A DNA stretch of 49,926 nucleotides, from NCBI GenBank assembly GCA_947449765.1, contig CANFSP010000010.1, positions 1-49,926 on the forward strand, read 5' to 3'. Each line of letters starts with the position of its first letter. Positions within the stretch are counted from its first letter, which is position 1. This DNA is from Actinomycetota bacterium. Lineage in GTDB: Bacteria; Actinomycetota; Actinomycetes; Actinomycetales; Microbacteriaceae. The notes below the pieces were generated by a model that was not told the origin of the DNA, ran no database searches, and was given only the letters and a program-made list of their open reading frames with translations. Positions 28,419 to 36,984 of the stretch are shown here, piece after piece. The translations under genes were made by a program, and so were the position numbers.

Positions 28419-28480
28419 ACGGATGTCAGACGGATGTCAGAATTCCTGCAGTGCACACAGCACCGGTGCGGGCGGTGCTG
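28419..28480. promoter_or_regulatory. Repeats in the divergent benzaldehyde DH/decarboxylase promoter
   Basis: ACGGATGTCAG occurs twice head to tail with no gap (28419-28429 and 28430-28440), as expected for an AraC-family dimer binding direct repeats. A separate inverted repeat, CAGCACCG at 28458-28465 with CGGTGCTG at 28473-28480, lies next to it. The 193-base region separates the two divergent genes and must hold both promoters. Confidence 0.5.
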
Positions 28481-28592
28481 TTTCAGACTTTACCCCCGAA
28501 GTCCCCGCTTCGCATTGTCGTTTTGTGCACCTGGCTAGCACGTGCGAACGCTATCCGTGCAGTCACCCACGTTTCGGGTTTACAGTCGACAC

Positions 28593-30215
28593 GTGACTAC
28601 TGCTTCTGGGCGCACCGTGCGCGACGCTACCTTCGATGTCTTACGCTCACGCGGATTGACCCGTGTGTTCGCCAATCCCGGTTCCACCGAAATCAGTCTG
28701 CTCGCGAACTTTCCTGCTGACTTCGACTTCACACTGGCCCTGCACGAAGGTTCGGTGGTTGGGATGGCCACCGGATACGCACTCGCACGTCGTGAGGCGG
28801 CGATGGTGATCGTTCACACTACGGCTGGGCTGGGCAACGCCATCGGCGCGTTGGCGACAGCCCGCGTGAACCGGGCCCCTCTGGTTGTGCTCGTGGGGCA
28901 GCAGGATCGACGCCACTTGGCGACCGAGCCGTTTTTGGCCGGGCGCATTCGAGGTCTCGCTGGTGACTATCCCGTCTGGTACAACGAGCCGATTACCGCT
29001 CAGGATGTTCCCGCCGCTCTTGCCCGCGCACACGAGGAAGCACTCACCCGTCGTGGCCCCGCGTTGGTGGTCGTACCGATGGATGACTGGAACGTTGTCG
29101 TCGATGAGTCACACGTGTTCACGGCGCCGGCACGTGTCGAGCGAGCTCGAGGCGCGAGTGATGCCGCCGTGTCTGAGATGGCTCGAGTGCTCAACGCGGC
29201 TGCGAACCCGGTCATTATCGCGGGAGCGGGCAACGACAGCGATGCGGGATGGGCTGCGCTCGTTGCCCTGGCCGAGCGGCTCAACGTGCCGGTTTTGCAA
29301 GAGTCCTTTGCCGGTCGCGCCGGCTTTCCACAGAACCACCCGCTCTTCGCGGGCTTTCTCTCGGCGGCTCGCTCCTCGGTGCGAAAAGCACTCGACGAGT
29401 TCGACCTCATCTTCGCCGTCGGGGCACCGGTTCTTCGCCAATACAACTTTGAACCCGGGGAGATGTTTCCGGCTTCGGCGCGAGTCATCCTGCTCACTGA
29501 GGACGCGGATGAAGCGCATCGGTCGCCCGCTGACCTGGCCATCATCGCCGACCTCGCGTCGACCCTTGAGCGGGTGAGCGAGCGGGTTGATGCACAGCCC
29601 GAGGTTCGGGCATCCATCTCGTTTGCGCGTCGGCCGCTACCTACACCGGATGACGCGGAACCGCTTCGCGCCTCGCACGTCATGGGCATGCTCGCGACGC
29701 GACTACCCGATGACGTGATTCTCGTCGAAGAGACTCCGTCGAGTCGCCCCGACTTGCACGATTTGCTGCCGGCTAAGCAGCCGTTCGGGTTCGTGAGCGC
29801 GGCGATGGGCGGGCTGGGTTTCGGCCTGCCAGCAGCAATCGGCATGCGCATGGGCGCACCGGAGCGCGCCACGGTCGCGATCTTGGGTGATGGGTCAGCG
29901 ATGTACGGCATCCAGGGTTTGTGGAGCGCGCGCCATTACCAGGTCGGGGCGGTGTTCATCGTGCTCAACAATGGGCGCTACGCCGTGATGGATCGACTCA
30001 ACGAACGTTTTGGCACCTCCGCTCCGGCGTGGCCGGCCTTCGACGAAATCGACTTCGTCGAATTGAGTATCTCGCTGGGCGTTGAGGCACGCAGGTTGTC
30101 CACACGCGAGGAGGTGGCCACCGCACTCGATGAGATCGTGCCGACCCTTGCTTCGCGTTCAACCCCGCTGACTCTGGTTATCGATGTTGAGCCGGAACTT
30201 CATTTCGCACCCTAG
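28593..30215 (+). CDS. mdlC: Benzoylformate decarboxylase
   Basis: A 540-residue TPP enzyme that decarboxylates benzoylformate (phenylglyoxylate) to benzaldehyde, part of mandelate-type catabolism. Residues matching the Pseudomonas putida enzyme are visible: Ser in NPGSTE (Ser26), Glu in LHEGSVVG (Glu47), His in VHTTAGLGNAIG (His70) and His in FPQNHPLFAGF (His281). The TPP-magnesium motif starts at GDGSAMYGIQGLW near 431 and ends near NNGRYAV. The GTG at 28593 is preferred because family homology begins directly after it. An ATG at 28542 is possible. No mandelate racemase or mandelate dehydrogenase is in the window. Confidence 0.88.
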   Translation: MTTASGRTVRDATFDVLRSRGLTRVFANPGSTEISLLANFPADFDFTLALHEGSVVGMATGYALARREAAMVIVHTTAGLGNAIGALATARVNRAPLVVLVGQQDRRHLATEPFLAGRIRGLAGDYPVWYNEPITAQDVPAALARAHEEALTRRGPALVVVPMDDWNVVVDESHVFTAPARVERARGASDAAVSEMARVLNAAANPVIIAGAGNDSDAGWAALVALAERLNVPVLQESFAGRAGFPQNHPLFAGFLSAARSSVRKALDEFDLIFAVGAPVLRQYNFEPGEMFPASARVILLTEDADEAHRSPADLAIIADLASTLERVSERVDAQPEVRASISFARRPLPTPDDAEPLRASHVMGMLATRLPDDVILVEETPSSRPDLHDLLPAKQPFGFVSAAMGGLGFGLPAAIGMRMGAPERATVAILGDGSAMYGIQGLWSARHYQVGAVFIVLNNGRYAVMDRLNERFGTSAPAWPAFDEIDFVELSISLGVEARRLSTREEVATALDEIVPTLASRSTPLTLVIDVEPELHFAP

Positions 30216-30250
30216 TGAAGTTGCTTAGACTTTTCGCCTAAACTCAAGGC

Positions 30251-31102
30251 ATGACTATTCGTAAAACCTTCACTCTTGCCGGAATCATTGCCGCATCGTC
30301 GGCTTTGGCTCTCGCACCGCTTCTTCCGGCGGCAGCCGCCACTGACGATGTTGCTTGGGGCTCATGGGGCGCCGTTGGACCCTCGTCGCTTTCGGCAGAA
30401 ACCGTCACCTTCACCGGCACAAACTTCGTCAATGGCACGTGGGCTGTCACGGGCGCTGCCGGCTACGAGATCCTCGACACCACAACGGCAGGTGAGTATT
30501 TCACCGCAGAAACACCGATTGGCACTGCCTTCTCGGCAAACGGCCCTGATCTTGGTGCGAACTTCCTCAAGGTCACCATGCCTGCAGGTGGTCAATCCAC
30601 TCTCACGGTCACTTTCGACGCGGCTGTTCCTGCTGACCAGCTTGGTATCGCCGTGAGCGACATCGACACCGACCACGTAAGCATCTCGGGAACCGACGCT
30701 AACGATGGAGCCCTTACCGGAGCACAAATCAACGGCTCGGCAACCACACAGGGCTTCAATTTCTGTGCAGTGACCGACCCGCCCTCGGCGTGTGGAGGCG
30801 ACACCGACACTCCTTCACTGAGCACCGGAGCAACTGACGTTACGGCAACCGGTACAAGCGCAGGCACCGACGGTTCGAGCGCCTGGTTCCGTCCGAACAC
30901 CACGGTAAAGTCGCTGTCGTTCACCTTCTTCAACGACGACTCGGGTAACACCAGTAGCGAGCGTGTCTGGCTCGTTCAGAAGTACACCCCGGCTCCTCTG
31001 CCCAACACGGGTGTGAACGGTGGCCTCGTGGCCGGAATCGCTGGTCTGAGCATTGCCCTCATCGCAGCGGGTGGCCTCATCGTGGCTCGTCGCCGCGCGT
31101 AG
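30251..31102 (+). CDS. LPNTG-anchored surface protein
   Basis: A 283-residue exported protein. The N-terminal signal peptide (residues 1-29) cuts after AAA, and the body is Thr/Ser/Gly-rich and beta-rich. The C terminus has LPNTG, a hydrophobic helix and the RRRA tail, which is the sortase sorting signal. Two Cys near residue 174 and 181 may pair. The function is unknown. A 40-bp palindrome follows the stop. No sortase gene is in the window. Confidence 0.82.
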   Translation: MTIRKTFTLAGIIAASSALALAPLLPAAAATDDVAWGSWGAVGPSSLSAETVTFTGTNFVNGTWAVTGAAGYEILDTTTAGEYFTAETPIGTAFSANGPDLGANFLKVTMPAGGQSTLTVTFDAAVPADQLGIAVSDIDTDHVSISGTDANDGALTGAQINGSATTQGFNFCAVTDPPSACGGDTDTPSLSTGATDVTATGTSAGTDGSSAWFRPNTTVKSLSFTFFNDDSGNTSSERVWLVQKYTPAPLPNTGVNGGLVAGIAGLSIALIAAGGLIVARRRA

Positions 31103-31116
31103 TTAGTCTCACAACG

Positions 31117-31156
31117 ACTGTGGGTCGTGACACCAGCTGGTGTCACGACCCACAGT
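31117..31156. terminator. 40-bp perfect palindrome, bidirectional terminator
   Basis: Every base from 31117 to 31136 pairs with 31137 to 31156, giving a 20-bp stem with no unpaired loop in DNA (about 18 pairs in RNA). It sits between the convergent stops of the LPNTG gene and the lipoprotein gene, with TTATTTAT following. It most likely ends transcription from both sides. Confidence 0.85.
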
Positions 31157-31171
31157 TATTTATGCGGCACG

Positions 31172-31648
31172 TTACTGCGGAATAACAGATACCACGTAGA
31201 CGAGAGTCTGATCCGAACCGTCCGTGCTCGTGGTCACACCGACCGAGTACTTACCGTTCGAGAACATACCGGTGCTCATACCGTCTGCATTCGACTCAAA
31301 ATCGCTGGTGTAGCCGGCGCCCTTGAGCTTGCCAGTCGCGTCGTTGTAAGCCGCCTGTGCATCAGAGGTTTTGACGGCAACCGACCAGACGGTGTCAGCT
31401 CCCGAGCCCAGTGCGGAGCTCATGCTGAGTGTGCCCGAAATAACCGGAATCTCTGCGGGCCAATCGTCTGGCATAGAAACGTTGCCATCACCATTGGCGT
31501 CAACCTGAACGCCAGTGGCGTCCTCGACGGCATTCTCCACGGCATCCTGAGCAATTTGTGCCGGATTGCACCCAGCGAGTGCCGGCGTAATCAGCAGCCC
31601 GAGACCCAGCGCGAGGGCCACCACTGCAACGCGTCGTTTTTCAATCAT
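31172..31648 (-). CDS. Lipoprotein of unknown function
   Basis: A 158-residue protein with a lipoprotein signal: a basic start (MIEKRR), a hydrophobic core and the lipobox LAGC near residue 26. The mature part is Ser/Thr/Asp-rich. It resembles small actinobacterial lipoproteins without a named family. I chose the ATG at 31648. An ATG 13 codons further up would weaken the signal peptide. It converges on the LPNTG gene across the 40-bp palindrome. Confidence 0.75.
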   Translation of the reverse strand: MIEKRRVAVVALALGLGLLITPALAGCNPAQIAQDAVENAVEDATGVQVDANGDGNVSMPDDWPAEIPVISGTLSMSSALGSGADTVWSVAVKTSDAQAAYNDATGKLKGAGYTSDFESNADGMSTGMFSNGKYSVGVTTSTDGSDQTLVYVVSVIPQ

Positions 31649-32072
31649 GTTGGTATCTCCCCAAACCACGAGATCCCCTGGTTTCACCCCAGTTTTAAGA
31701 CCTCGATAGCGCCCAGAATAACGACAGGACAGTGCTCTGGAAAGTGTGTTAACCAGATTGTGACCCTGAAGTCAGCTTCTGTTCGCACGGTGGGCGAGGC
31801 GAGCAGAGTAGCCCTTTACCCCCTATTTCTTAAGAATTCCTGTGCCTTGGATGTCCCTTGGAAGATTCTTCGACAGGAATTTAATGAGCACTCGCTACTC
31901 TGAAATTCGCCCAACAGTTTGACGGTCAGATTTCACTGAAACCGTACGCATAGCTCGCAGGGTCCGGAAACTTTTTTGGGGGGATTCGGACCCTGCGAAA
32001 CCCTTTGCTCGGGCAATGATCCACCCGTCCGCCACGCGAACAAGTGTGTCATTGCCGGACAAATCAAACAGG
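31649..32072. other. 424-bp intergenic region with one structured element
   Basis: No convincing gene is seen. The region should hold the promoter of the lipoprotein gene and the downstream region of tRNA-Thr, with the stem at 31956-31997 described separately. Confidence 0.5.
31956..31997 (-). terminator. Hairpin with C6-A6 loop downstream of tRNA-Thr
   Basis: CGCAGGGTCCG pairs perfectly over 11 bp (31956-31966 with 31987-31997). On the minus strand the 20-base loop contains CCCCCCAAAAAAG. It lies 75 bases after the tRNA-Thr 3' end and may be its terminator or processing signal. The six-C loop recalls 6C RNA loops, but there is only one hairpin. Confidence 0.45.
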
Positions 32073-32144
32073 GCCGCCTGCGAGAATCGAACTCGCGACC
32101 TATTCATTACGAGTGAATCGCTCTACCGACTGAGCTAAGGCGGC
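32073..32144 (-). tRNA. tRNA-Thr (anticodon CGT)
   Basis: Minus-strand cloverleaf: acceptor GCCGCCT pairs with AGGCGGC, the D arm is GCTCAGTCGGTAGAGC, the anticodon loop is CTCGTAA with anticodon CGT, and the T arm is CGAGTTCGATTCTCG. No CCA is encoded. Confidence 0.93.
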
Positions 32145-32268
32145 GGGGTGGTGCCCTGCGGGCAACGGGTACTAGCTTACCTGCTTACTAGGCCACACCG
32201 CGAAATCGCGGGGCCGACCAATCCAGGCAATACCCGACTCACAAAAAGGTTAGTCACAGAGCGTTAAC

Positions 32269-32304
32269 GAATGGTGGGCACCCGCACGCGGATGCCCACC
32301 ATTC
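32269..32304. terminator. Terminator after LPNTG protein gene
   Basis: GAATGGTGGGCA (32269-32280) pairs with 32293-32304 over 12 bp, with a 12-base GC-rich loop. It lies 13 bases past the stop codon of the minus-strand gene at 32318. Confidence 0.7.
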
Positions 32305-32317
32305 ATGAGGATGTTTC

Positions 32318-33394
32318 TCAGGCCGAGCGGCGGCGGCGGATTGCCGTCATCGCGAGACCAAGGGCAATCAGTGCAACAATCACTGCAGCTGAGATACCCA
32401 TAGCAGTTGCGTCCGAGCCTGTGTTGGGCAGGTTCTTGTCATCGCCGGTTGCTTCGTCTGCACAGGGAAGTGGCGAGACGCCGTCAAGGCACGAAGCGAA
32501 GAGCAGATCGAAGGTGATCGACTCCGTGGCGGCCGTGGACACGGGTGAATTGACACCGAAACCGTTGTCAATATTGGTGCCAGGAGCCGAGACATTGGGG
32601 AAGTCAAGGAAGTTTCCTAAGAAGCCACCCTCAGCAACTTCTACACCACAATTTTCCGCGTCGTAGTCGGTGTAGGGGCATTCGTACTCGCCGGCATACC
32701 ACTTGAGACTCTGTCCGCTTACCTGACGGAATGCTTCAATCTGTGTGCCAGGAAGGCTGACCACCCCAGCTACCTCTTTACCAGCAGGCGTGATTCCGCC
32801 AAACTGATTGCCCTCGTCGGAACCTTCAAGGTACGAATCGGTGAACCAGTAGATCCGGTGGCTCTGTCCCGCGTAAGCCGATCCCAGTGTGAGGTCCGCT
32901 TTCACATTGAAGTACTGGTTCGGATAAGTGTAGGTCCAGGTCACGTCGAGCTTGACTTCAGTGGCGCCACTGCCGTAAACGAGGTGGTTTGTGACCGTAC
33001 CGCTGCGATCTGAGTCGGTCAATGCGCTCTCCGACGTGAAAGAATCCCAGGCAAGAGAGTCCAGCAGTGATGCCGGGGTACCAGACGAGTTCTCGGTGGA
33101 ACCGATAAGCGTGGTGTTAGTGCCGTCGTTGACGGCAACAACAAAGTAGTTGCTCATCACTTCGGAGTTAGTGGGGTCGGGGATGTCTTCGTCACTGTAC
33201 ATCTGGCCTGAACCGTTACGGCCAATCTGGATTTGACCGAACGCAATCTCAAGCTTGAGGCCGTCGGAAGTGGTTTGACCACCAGTGGGGTTTACGGTGA
33301 TCAAATCACCGGTGGGCACAGCCAATGCCGGAAAAGCAGTGGCTACCGCAATGGCGAGGCCTGAAGCCACACCAATCAGCGAACGAAATTTCAT
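32318..33394 (-). CDS. LPNTG-anchored surface protein
   Basis: A 358-residue exported protein: signal peptide MKFRSLIGVASGLAIAVA with cleavage near ALA (residue 26), and a long beta-rich body with conserved aromatic segments (PNQYFNVKADLTLG, HRIYWFTDSYLEGSDEGNQF). The C terminus has LPNTG near 321, a hydrophobic helix and IRRRRSA. Cys residues near 243, 251, 297 and 303 could form disulfides. Homology of the body is not recognised. I chose the ATG at 33394, which starts the signal peptide and has GAAAGAGA upstream. It is unrelated in sequence to the LPNTG protein at 30251 outside the sorting signal. Confidence 0.82.
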   Translation of the reverse strand: MKFRSLIGVASGLAIAVATAFPALAVPTGDLITVNPTGGQTTSDGLKLEIAFGQIQIGRNGSGQMYSDEDIPDPTNSEVMSNYFVVAVNDGTNTTLIGSTENSSGTPASLLDSLAWDSFTSESALTDSDRSGTVTNHLVYGSGATEVKLDVTWTYTYPNQYFNVKADLTLGSAYAGQSHRIYWFTDSYLEGSDEGNQFGGITPAGKEVAGVVSLPGTQIEAFRQVSGQSLKWYAGEYECPYTDYDAENCGVEVAEGGFLGNFLDFPNVSAPGTNIDNGFGVNSPVSTAATESITFDLLFASCLDGVSPLPCADEATGDDKNLPNTGSDATAMGISAAVIVALIALGLAMTAIRRRRSA

Positions 33395-33493
33395 GGGATT
33401 CTCTTTCTCAGCAATCACGCACGCCTCGAATCGGCGCACAGAAGTGAACACTCTTCACTACATGTGTTTAAACCCCTGGGTTAGAAGCGCTTT

Positions 33494-34270
33494 CTAGGGT
33501 TTCTTGCGAGCCGGCTTGTCCTGAACGGGCTTGTCCTGAGCTGGCTTAGGCCCCGACGCCGCGGAATCCGCGGCGGAATCATCCGCCCCAACCCTCTTCG
33601 CCGTTTCAGCCCGCGCCCGGCGCCGTTTGCCGATTACCGCGATGAGCGCGACTAGCGCAGCTCCAACCCCGGCACCAATCAGGGCGTACCAGAGACCCGA
33701 AAGGTCGGTTCCGCCGGCACCCGTGGCGTCGTGGTCATGGTCGGCGTCAGCGTGTGGCGGACGGGAATGGTCGGCATCCATGCCATCCATATCGTGTCCC
33801 TCGAGCACAGGCGCTGTCGACGTGAACTTGATTGACCCAGCCACGGTATGTCCGTCAACGGACAGGACCGAATAATCCACGACGTAATTTCCTCCACCAA
33901 CCAGCGCGGTGACGGGAACGGTGACGATGGTTTTCGTTGAATCGTAGACTGGCGCGCCGAGCTGCACCGGCATACCCATCGGATCGGTCAGCGTGTAAGA
34001 GGAAAACTCGGGTGTGATTTCCTCACCAAATGTCAACGAGATTTCCGTGAACTGCGACACCGAGGAGCCATCTGCCGGGGTGGATGCCTCAAGCTCCGAG
34101 TGGGCCAGACCTACACCAGCAGAAACAAAACTGCCCAGCAGAACCAATGCGCTCACGGATGCGAGTGCGACGATGTGCCGAGCACCTCGCCTCAGTGCCG
34201 TCAATGTCGTTGCAAGGGTCGATGCTGACACGGGATGAAGCCTTTCTCTGCGCTGTAGTGACAACGCCAT
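33494..34270 (-). CDS. CopC-domain copper-binding protein
   Basis: A 258-residue exported, membrane-anchored protein. The signal sequence is near residues 30-55, and the mature start AHSELEASTPADGS gives the N-terminal copper His. SVDGHTVAG near 149 gives the second His site. A His/Asp/Met-rich stretch (EGHDMDGMDADHS and ADADHDHD) follows at about 165-187. Then comes a helix (about 197-218) and a Lys/Ala/Pro-rich cytoplasmic tail with DKPVQDKPARKKP repeats. It should bind copper outside the membrane. No CopD or other copper genes are adjacent. Confidence 0.85.
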   Translation of the reverse strand: MALSLQRRERLHPVSASTLATTLTALRRGARHIVALASVSALVLLGSFVSAGVGLAHSELEASTPADGSSVSQFTEISLTFGEEITPEFSSYTLTDPMGMPVQLGAPVYDSTKTIVTVPVTALVGGGNYVVDYSVLSVDGHTVAGSIKFTSTAPVLEGHDMDGMDADHSRPPHADADHDHDATGAGGTDLSGLWYALIGAGVGAALVALIAVIGKRRRARAETAKRVGADDSAADSAASGPKPAQDKPVQDKPARKKP

Positions 34271-34324
34271 GGCGATGAAGTCACTTGTTCGAGAATATCG
34301 CGGGGATATCTGAGAAATAACCGC

Positions 34325-35842
34325 TCAGCAGGATGACACCGCGGGCGGAGCACTATCGCTGATGAAGTATTCGTCGACAAGGTCGTTGACACAGGTGCTG
34401 CCCCGGTTGTACCCGGTGTGGCCCTCGCCCGAGAACTCAATGAGGCGGCCGTCATGCAGCAGTGTGACAAAATCCCTAGCCCACTCAATCGGGGTTGCCG
34501 GGTCACCGGTGGTGCCAATCACCACGATGGGTTGCGCCCCGGTATCGGCCAGATCAGCGGGGATGCGCACCGCCGGGTAGGGCCAATATGCACAAGCCAT
34601 GTCACTGTACGAAAAATAGCGACCAAGAATTGGCGCGTCGCGCTCTAATTGGGCCGCTTCAGCTGCCCACGAGTCCGGATCCGATGCTGGAGTGTCGAGA
34701 CAACTAATAGCGATGAATGCTTCGGTTTGATTGTCTTCATAGGTTCCGTCGTCGTTTCGCCCGTTGTACCAGTCGGCGAGCATCATTGCCGTTGTCGTCG
34801 ACCCTTCGTAGTACTCGTTGAACATGTCGAGGAGGTAGGGCCAGGCGTCTTGGGAGTAGAGCGGGGCAACAATTGCCGTAACGAAAGTGTCGGCGCCGAG
34901 CATCCGACCATCCGAGGTCCGCACCGGTTCGGCTTCGAACGCGCGAATCATCTCGCCGATCGAGTTCATTGCCTGTTCTGTTGTTCCGCTGAAAGGACAT
35001 GCCTCTTGTGGCACACACCAGTCGATCCAGTTGCGCAGCGACATCTCAAATCCGGCGGCCTGCGAGCTGTTCTCGCTTGAGGAATCCAGCGTGGGATCCA
35101 CCGCCCCATCGAGTACGAGGCGACCAACATTGTCCGGAAAAGTCGACGCATACAGAGCACCGAGCAGCGTTCCGTAGGAATAGCCGAGAAATTTGAGCTT
35201 TTCGTCGCCAACCGCGGCTCTTAAGACGTCGAGGTCTCGGGCTGCACTGAGCGTGTCGACGTGAGCGAGTAGAGCACCCGAGTACTTCTGGCAGCCTGAG
35301 GCAAAAGCCTCGATTTCTGCTCGCCGGTTATTGAGCCATTCGGAACTGCCACGCTCACCCGGTGTAATCGAGTAGACAAACTCGTCCATCGCCGAAGAGC
35401 TTGGCGTGCAGGTGACCGGATCTGACTCGCCCACACCTCGAGGGTCAAACCCGATGATGTCGAATTGAGCGGTGAGCTCCGCGTCGACCGCGTAGTCGAG
35501 ACTGTCGCGGACCAGCGCCACGCCACTGCCGCCGGGACCACCGGGGTTGACAAAGAGTGACCCCCGGGACCCTGTTTCTGCCGTTGCTGCGTGACGGATC
35601 AGAGCGATCTCCGTGGTGTCGCCCTCAGGCGCAGACCAGTCGACAGGAACGCTGACCCGCGTGCAGGTGAAGTCTGTATCGCACGGAGACCAGGTGAGAA
35701 CTTGCGTGTAAAACTTTTCGTTGCGCGGGTCGTAGACACCCGGCTTGGGCGTGGAGAGCGTCGTCCCCCCGATGAGGGAGCATCCGGCCAGCACCGTCAC
35801 CGTGAGCCCGGCCACAACCAGAGTCAACCAGCGACGCATCAT
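34325..35842 (-). CDS. Alpha/beta hydrolase lipoprotein, TAP-like peptidase
   Basis: A 505-residue exported serine hydrolase of the S33 tripeptidyl aminopeptidase-like group common in actinobacteria. The lipobox is LAGC near residue 21, the oxyanion region NPGGPGGSG near 98, the nucleophile elbow GYSYGT near 222, the acid in GTTGDPATP near 449 and the His in GEGHTGY near 477. A TAP-type C-terminal domain follows the fold. The first bases overlap the holB stop (ATGA at 35839-35842), so it is cotranscribed with tmk and holB. Confidence 0.87.
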   Translation of the reverse strand: MMRRWLTLVVAGLTVTVLAGCSLIGGTTLSTPKPGVYDPRNEKFYTQVLTWSPCDTDFTCTRVSVPVDWSAPEGDTTEIALIRHAATAETGSRGSLFVNPGGPGGSGVALVRDSLDYAVDAELTAQFDIIGFDPRGVGESDPVTCTPSSSAMDEFVYSITPGERGSSEWLNNRRAEIEAFASGCQKYSGALLAHVDTLSAARDLDVLRAAVGDEKLKFLGYSYGTLLGALYASTFPDNVGRLVLDGAVDPTLDSSSENSSQAAGFEMSLRNWIDWCVPQEACPFSGTTEQAMNSIGEMIRAFEAEPVRTSDGRMLGADTFVTAIVAPLYSQDAWPYLLDMFNEYYEGSTTTAMMLADWYNGRNDDGTYEDNQTEAFIAISCLDTPASDPDSWAAEAAQLERDAPILGRYFSYSDMACAYWPYPAVRIPADLADTGAQPIVVIGTTGDPATPIEWARDFVTLLHDGRLIEFSGEGHTGYNRGSTCVNDLVDEYFISDSAPPAVSSC

Positions 35843-36975
35843 TGTCTCGACGCCTGAATGAGCATGGCCTCGAGTGCCAAGACAGGAGCCACATTGGATG
35901 CAATGCGCTCGCGCGCCTGCTCGATCGCAGCGATCGCGGCGAGCGCCTGTTCTGGCGAGCGCCGTGCGGCGAGCGCCCGAACGCCATCCGCGTGCTCGAG
36001 ATTAATCAGGGCATCGCCATGGTCACGAGACGACTCAACGAGCTGCTGAATGAGAACGTCCCGATAGACCGACATCACATCAACGAGGATGCGGTCGATG
36101 CCATCACGCAAGCTCCTCGTTGCCCGCCGTTTTTGTTGCTCCTCGAGCGACTTGAAGAAGGTGCGCATGTTTGCGGGAACCGGGTCGTCGGGACCGAGCC
36201 CCACGGACGCTCGCGCCTGCCCGAGCTCGAGCTCGTCGCGTTCTTTCGTGAGGGCGTTCGCGTCGGCCGTCGCGATGTCGAGAAGTCGAGCTGCCGCCAT
36301 CACGGCGTCGTGTACTCCCGTCACACCAGTGATGAGGTCGACTGTTTCGGCTCGACGCAACGCCGCTTCAGGACTGAGTGCCAGACGCTGCGCCATACCG
36401 ATGTGACTCTGCGCGAGCCGTGCTGCCTGCCGAGCATCATCGTGGCTTATCCCGTGGCGCTGCGTGAGCAGGGTTGCGACCGTATCGATGGAGGGTACCC
36501 GCAATCTCACTGAGCGCACGCGCGAGCGGATGGTCGGTAGCAGATCAGCCTCACTCGGTGCGCAGAGAATCCACACCGTGCGCTCGGGTGGTTCTTCAAG
36601 TGCCTTGAGCAAGACGTTGCTGGTGCGCTCTGCCATGCGATCGGCGTCCTCAATCACGATGACTCGATACGTTGACACGGAGGGAGAGAAATAGGCCTTC
36701 TGAACGAGAGCGCGCACCTCGTCAATGGAAATGATCACGCGTTCCGTGGCGAGATAAGCCAGGTCGGGATGGGTTCTCGCCGCGACCTGACGGCAGTGCG
36801 GGCAGGTGCCGCACCCGTTGTCGTCGCAGAGAAGTGACGCAGCGAACGCATACGCGGCATTGGAACGACCAGAACCAGGTGGGCCGGTGATTAGCCACGC
36901 ATGGGTCATCGCAGTGGGGTCAGAGAGCGTCGCAACCGCTTCGGGTTGTCCAACGACGTCGTGCCACACGCTCAC
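35839..36975 (-). CDS. holB: DNA polymerase III delta' subunit
   Basis: A 378-residue clamp-loader subunit. Motifs are the P-loop-like GPPGSGRSNAA near residue 31 (Arg for Lys, as in non-hydrolysing delta'), a four-Cys zinc site CDDNGCGTCPHC near 50, EDADRMAERTSNVLLKALEE near 108, and the sensor region PTIRSRVRSVRL. It starts 9 bases after the tmk stop on the same strand. The tmk-holB order is standard in actinobacteria. Confidence 0.93.
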   Translation of the reverse strand: MSVWHDVVGQPEAVATLSDPTAMTHAWLITGPPGSGRSNAAYAFAASLLCDDNGCGTCPHCRQVAARTHPDLAYLATERVIISIDEVRALVQKAYFSPSVSTYRVIVIEDADRMAERTSNVLLKALEEPPERTVWILCAPSEADLLPTIRSRVRSVRLRVPSIDTVATLLTQRHGISHDDARQAARLAQSHIGMAQRLALSPEAALRRAETVDLITGVTGVHDAVMAAARLLDIATADANALTKERDELELGQARASVGLGPDDPVPANMRTFFKSLEEQQKRRATRSLRDGIDRILVDVMSVYRDVLIQQLVESSRDHGDALINLEHADGVRALAARRSPEQALAAIAAIEQARERIASNVAPVLALEAMLIQASRQ

Positions 36976-36984
36976 GCGTCAAGG

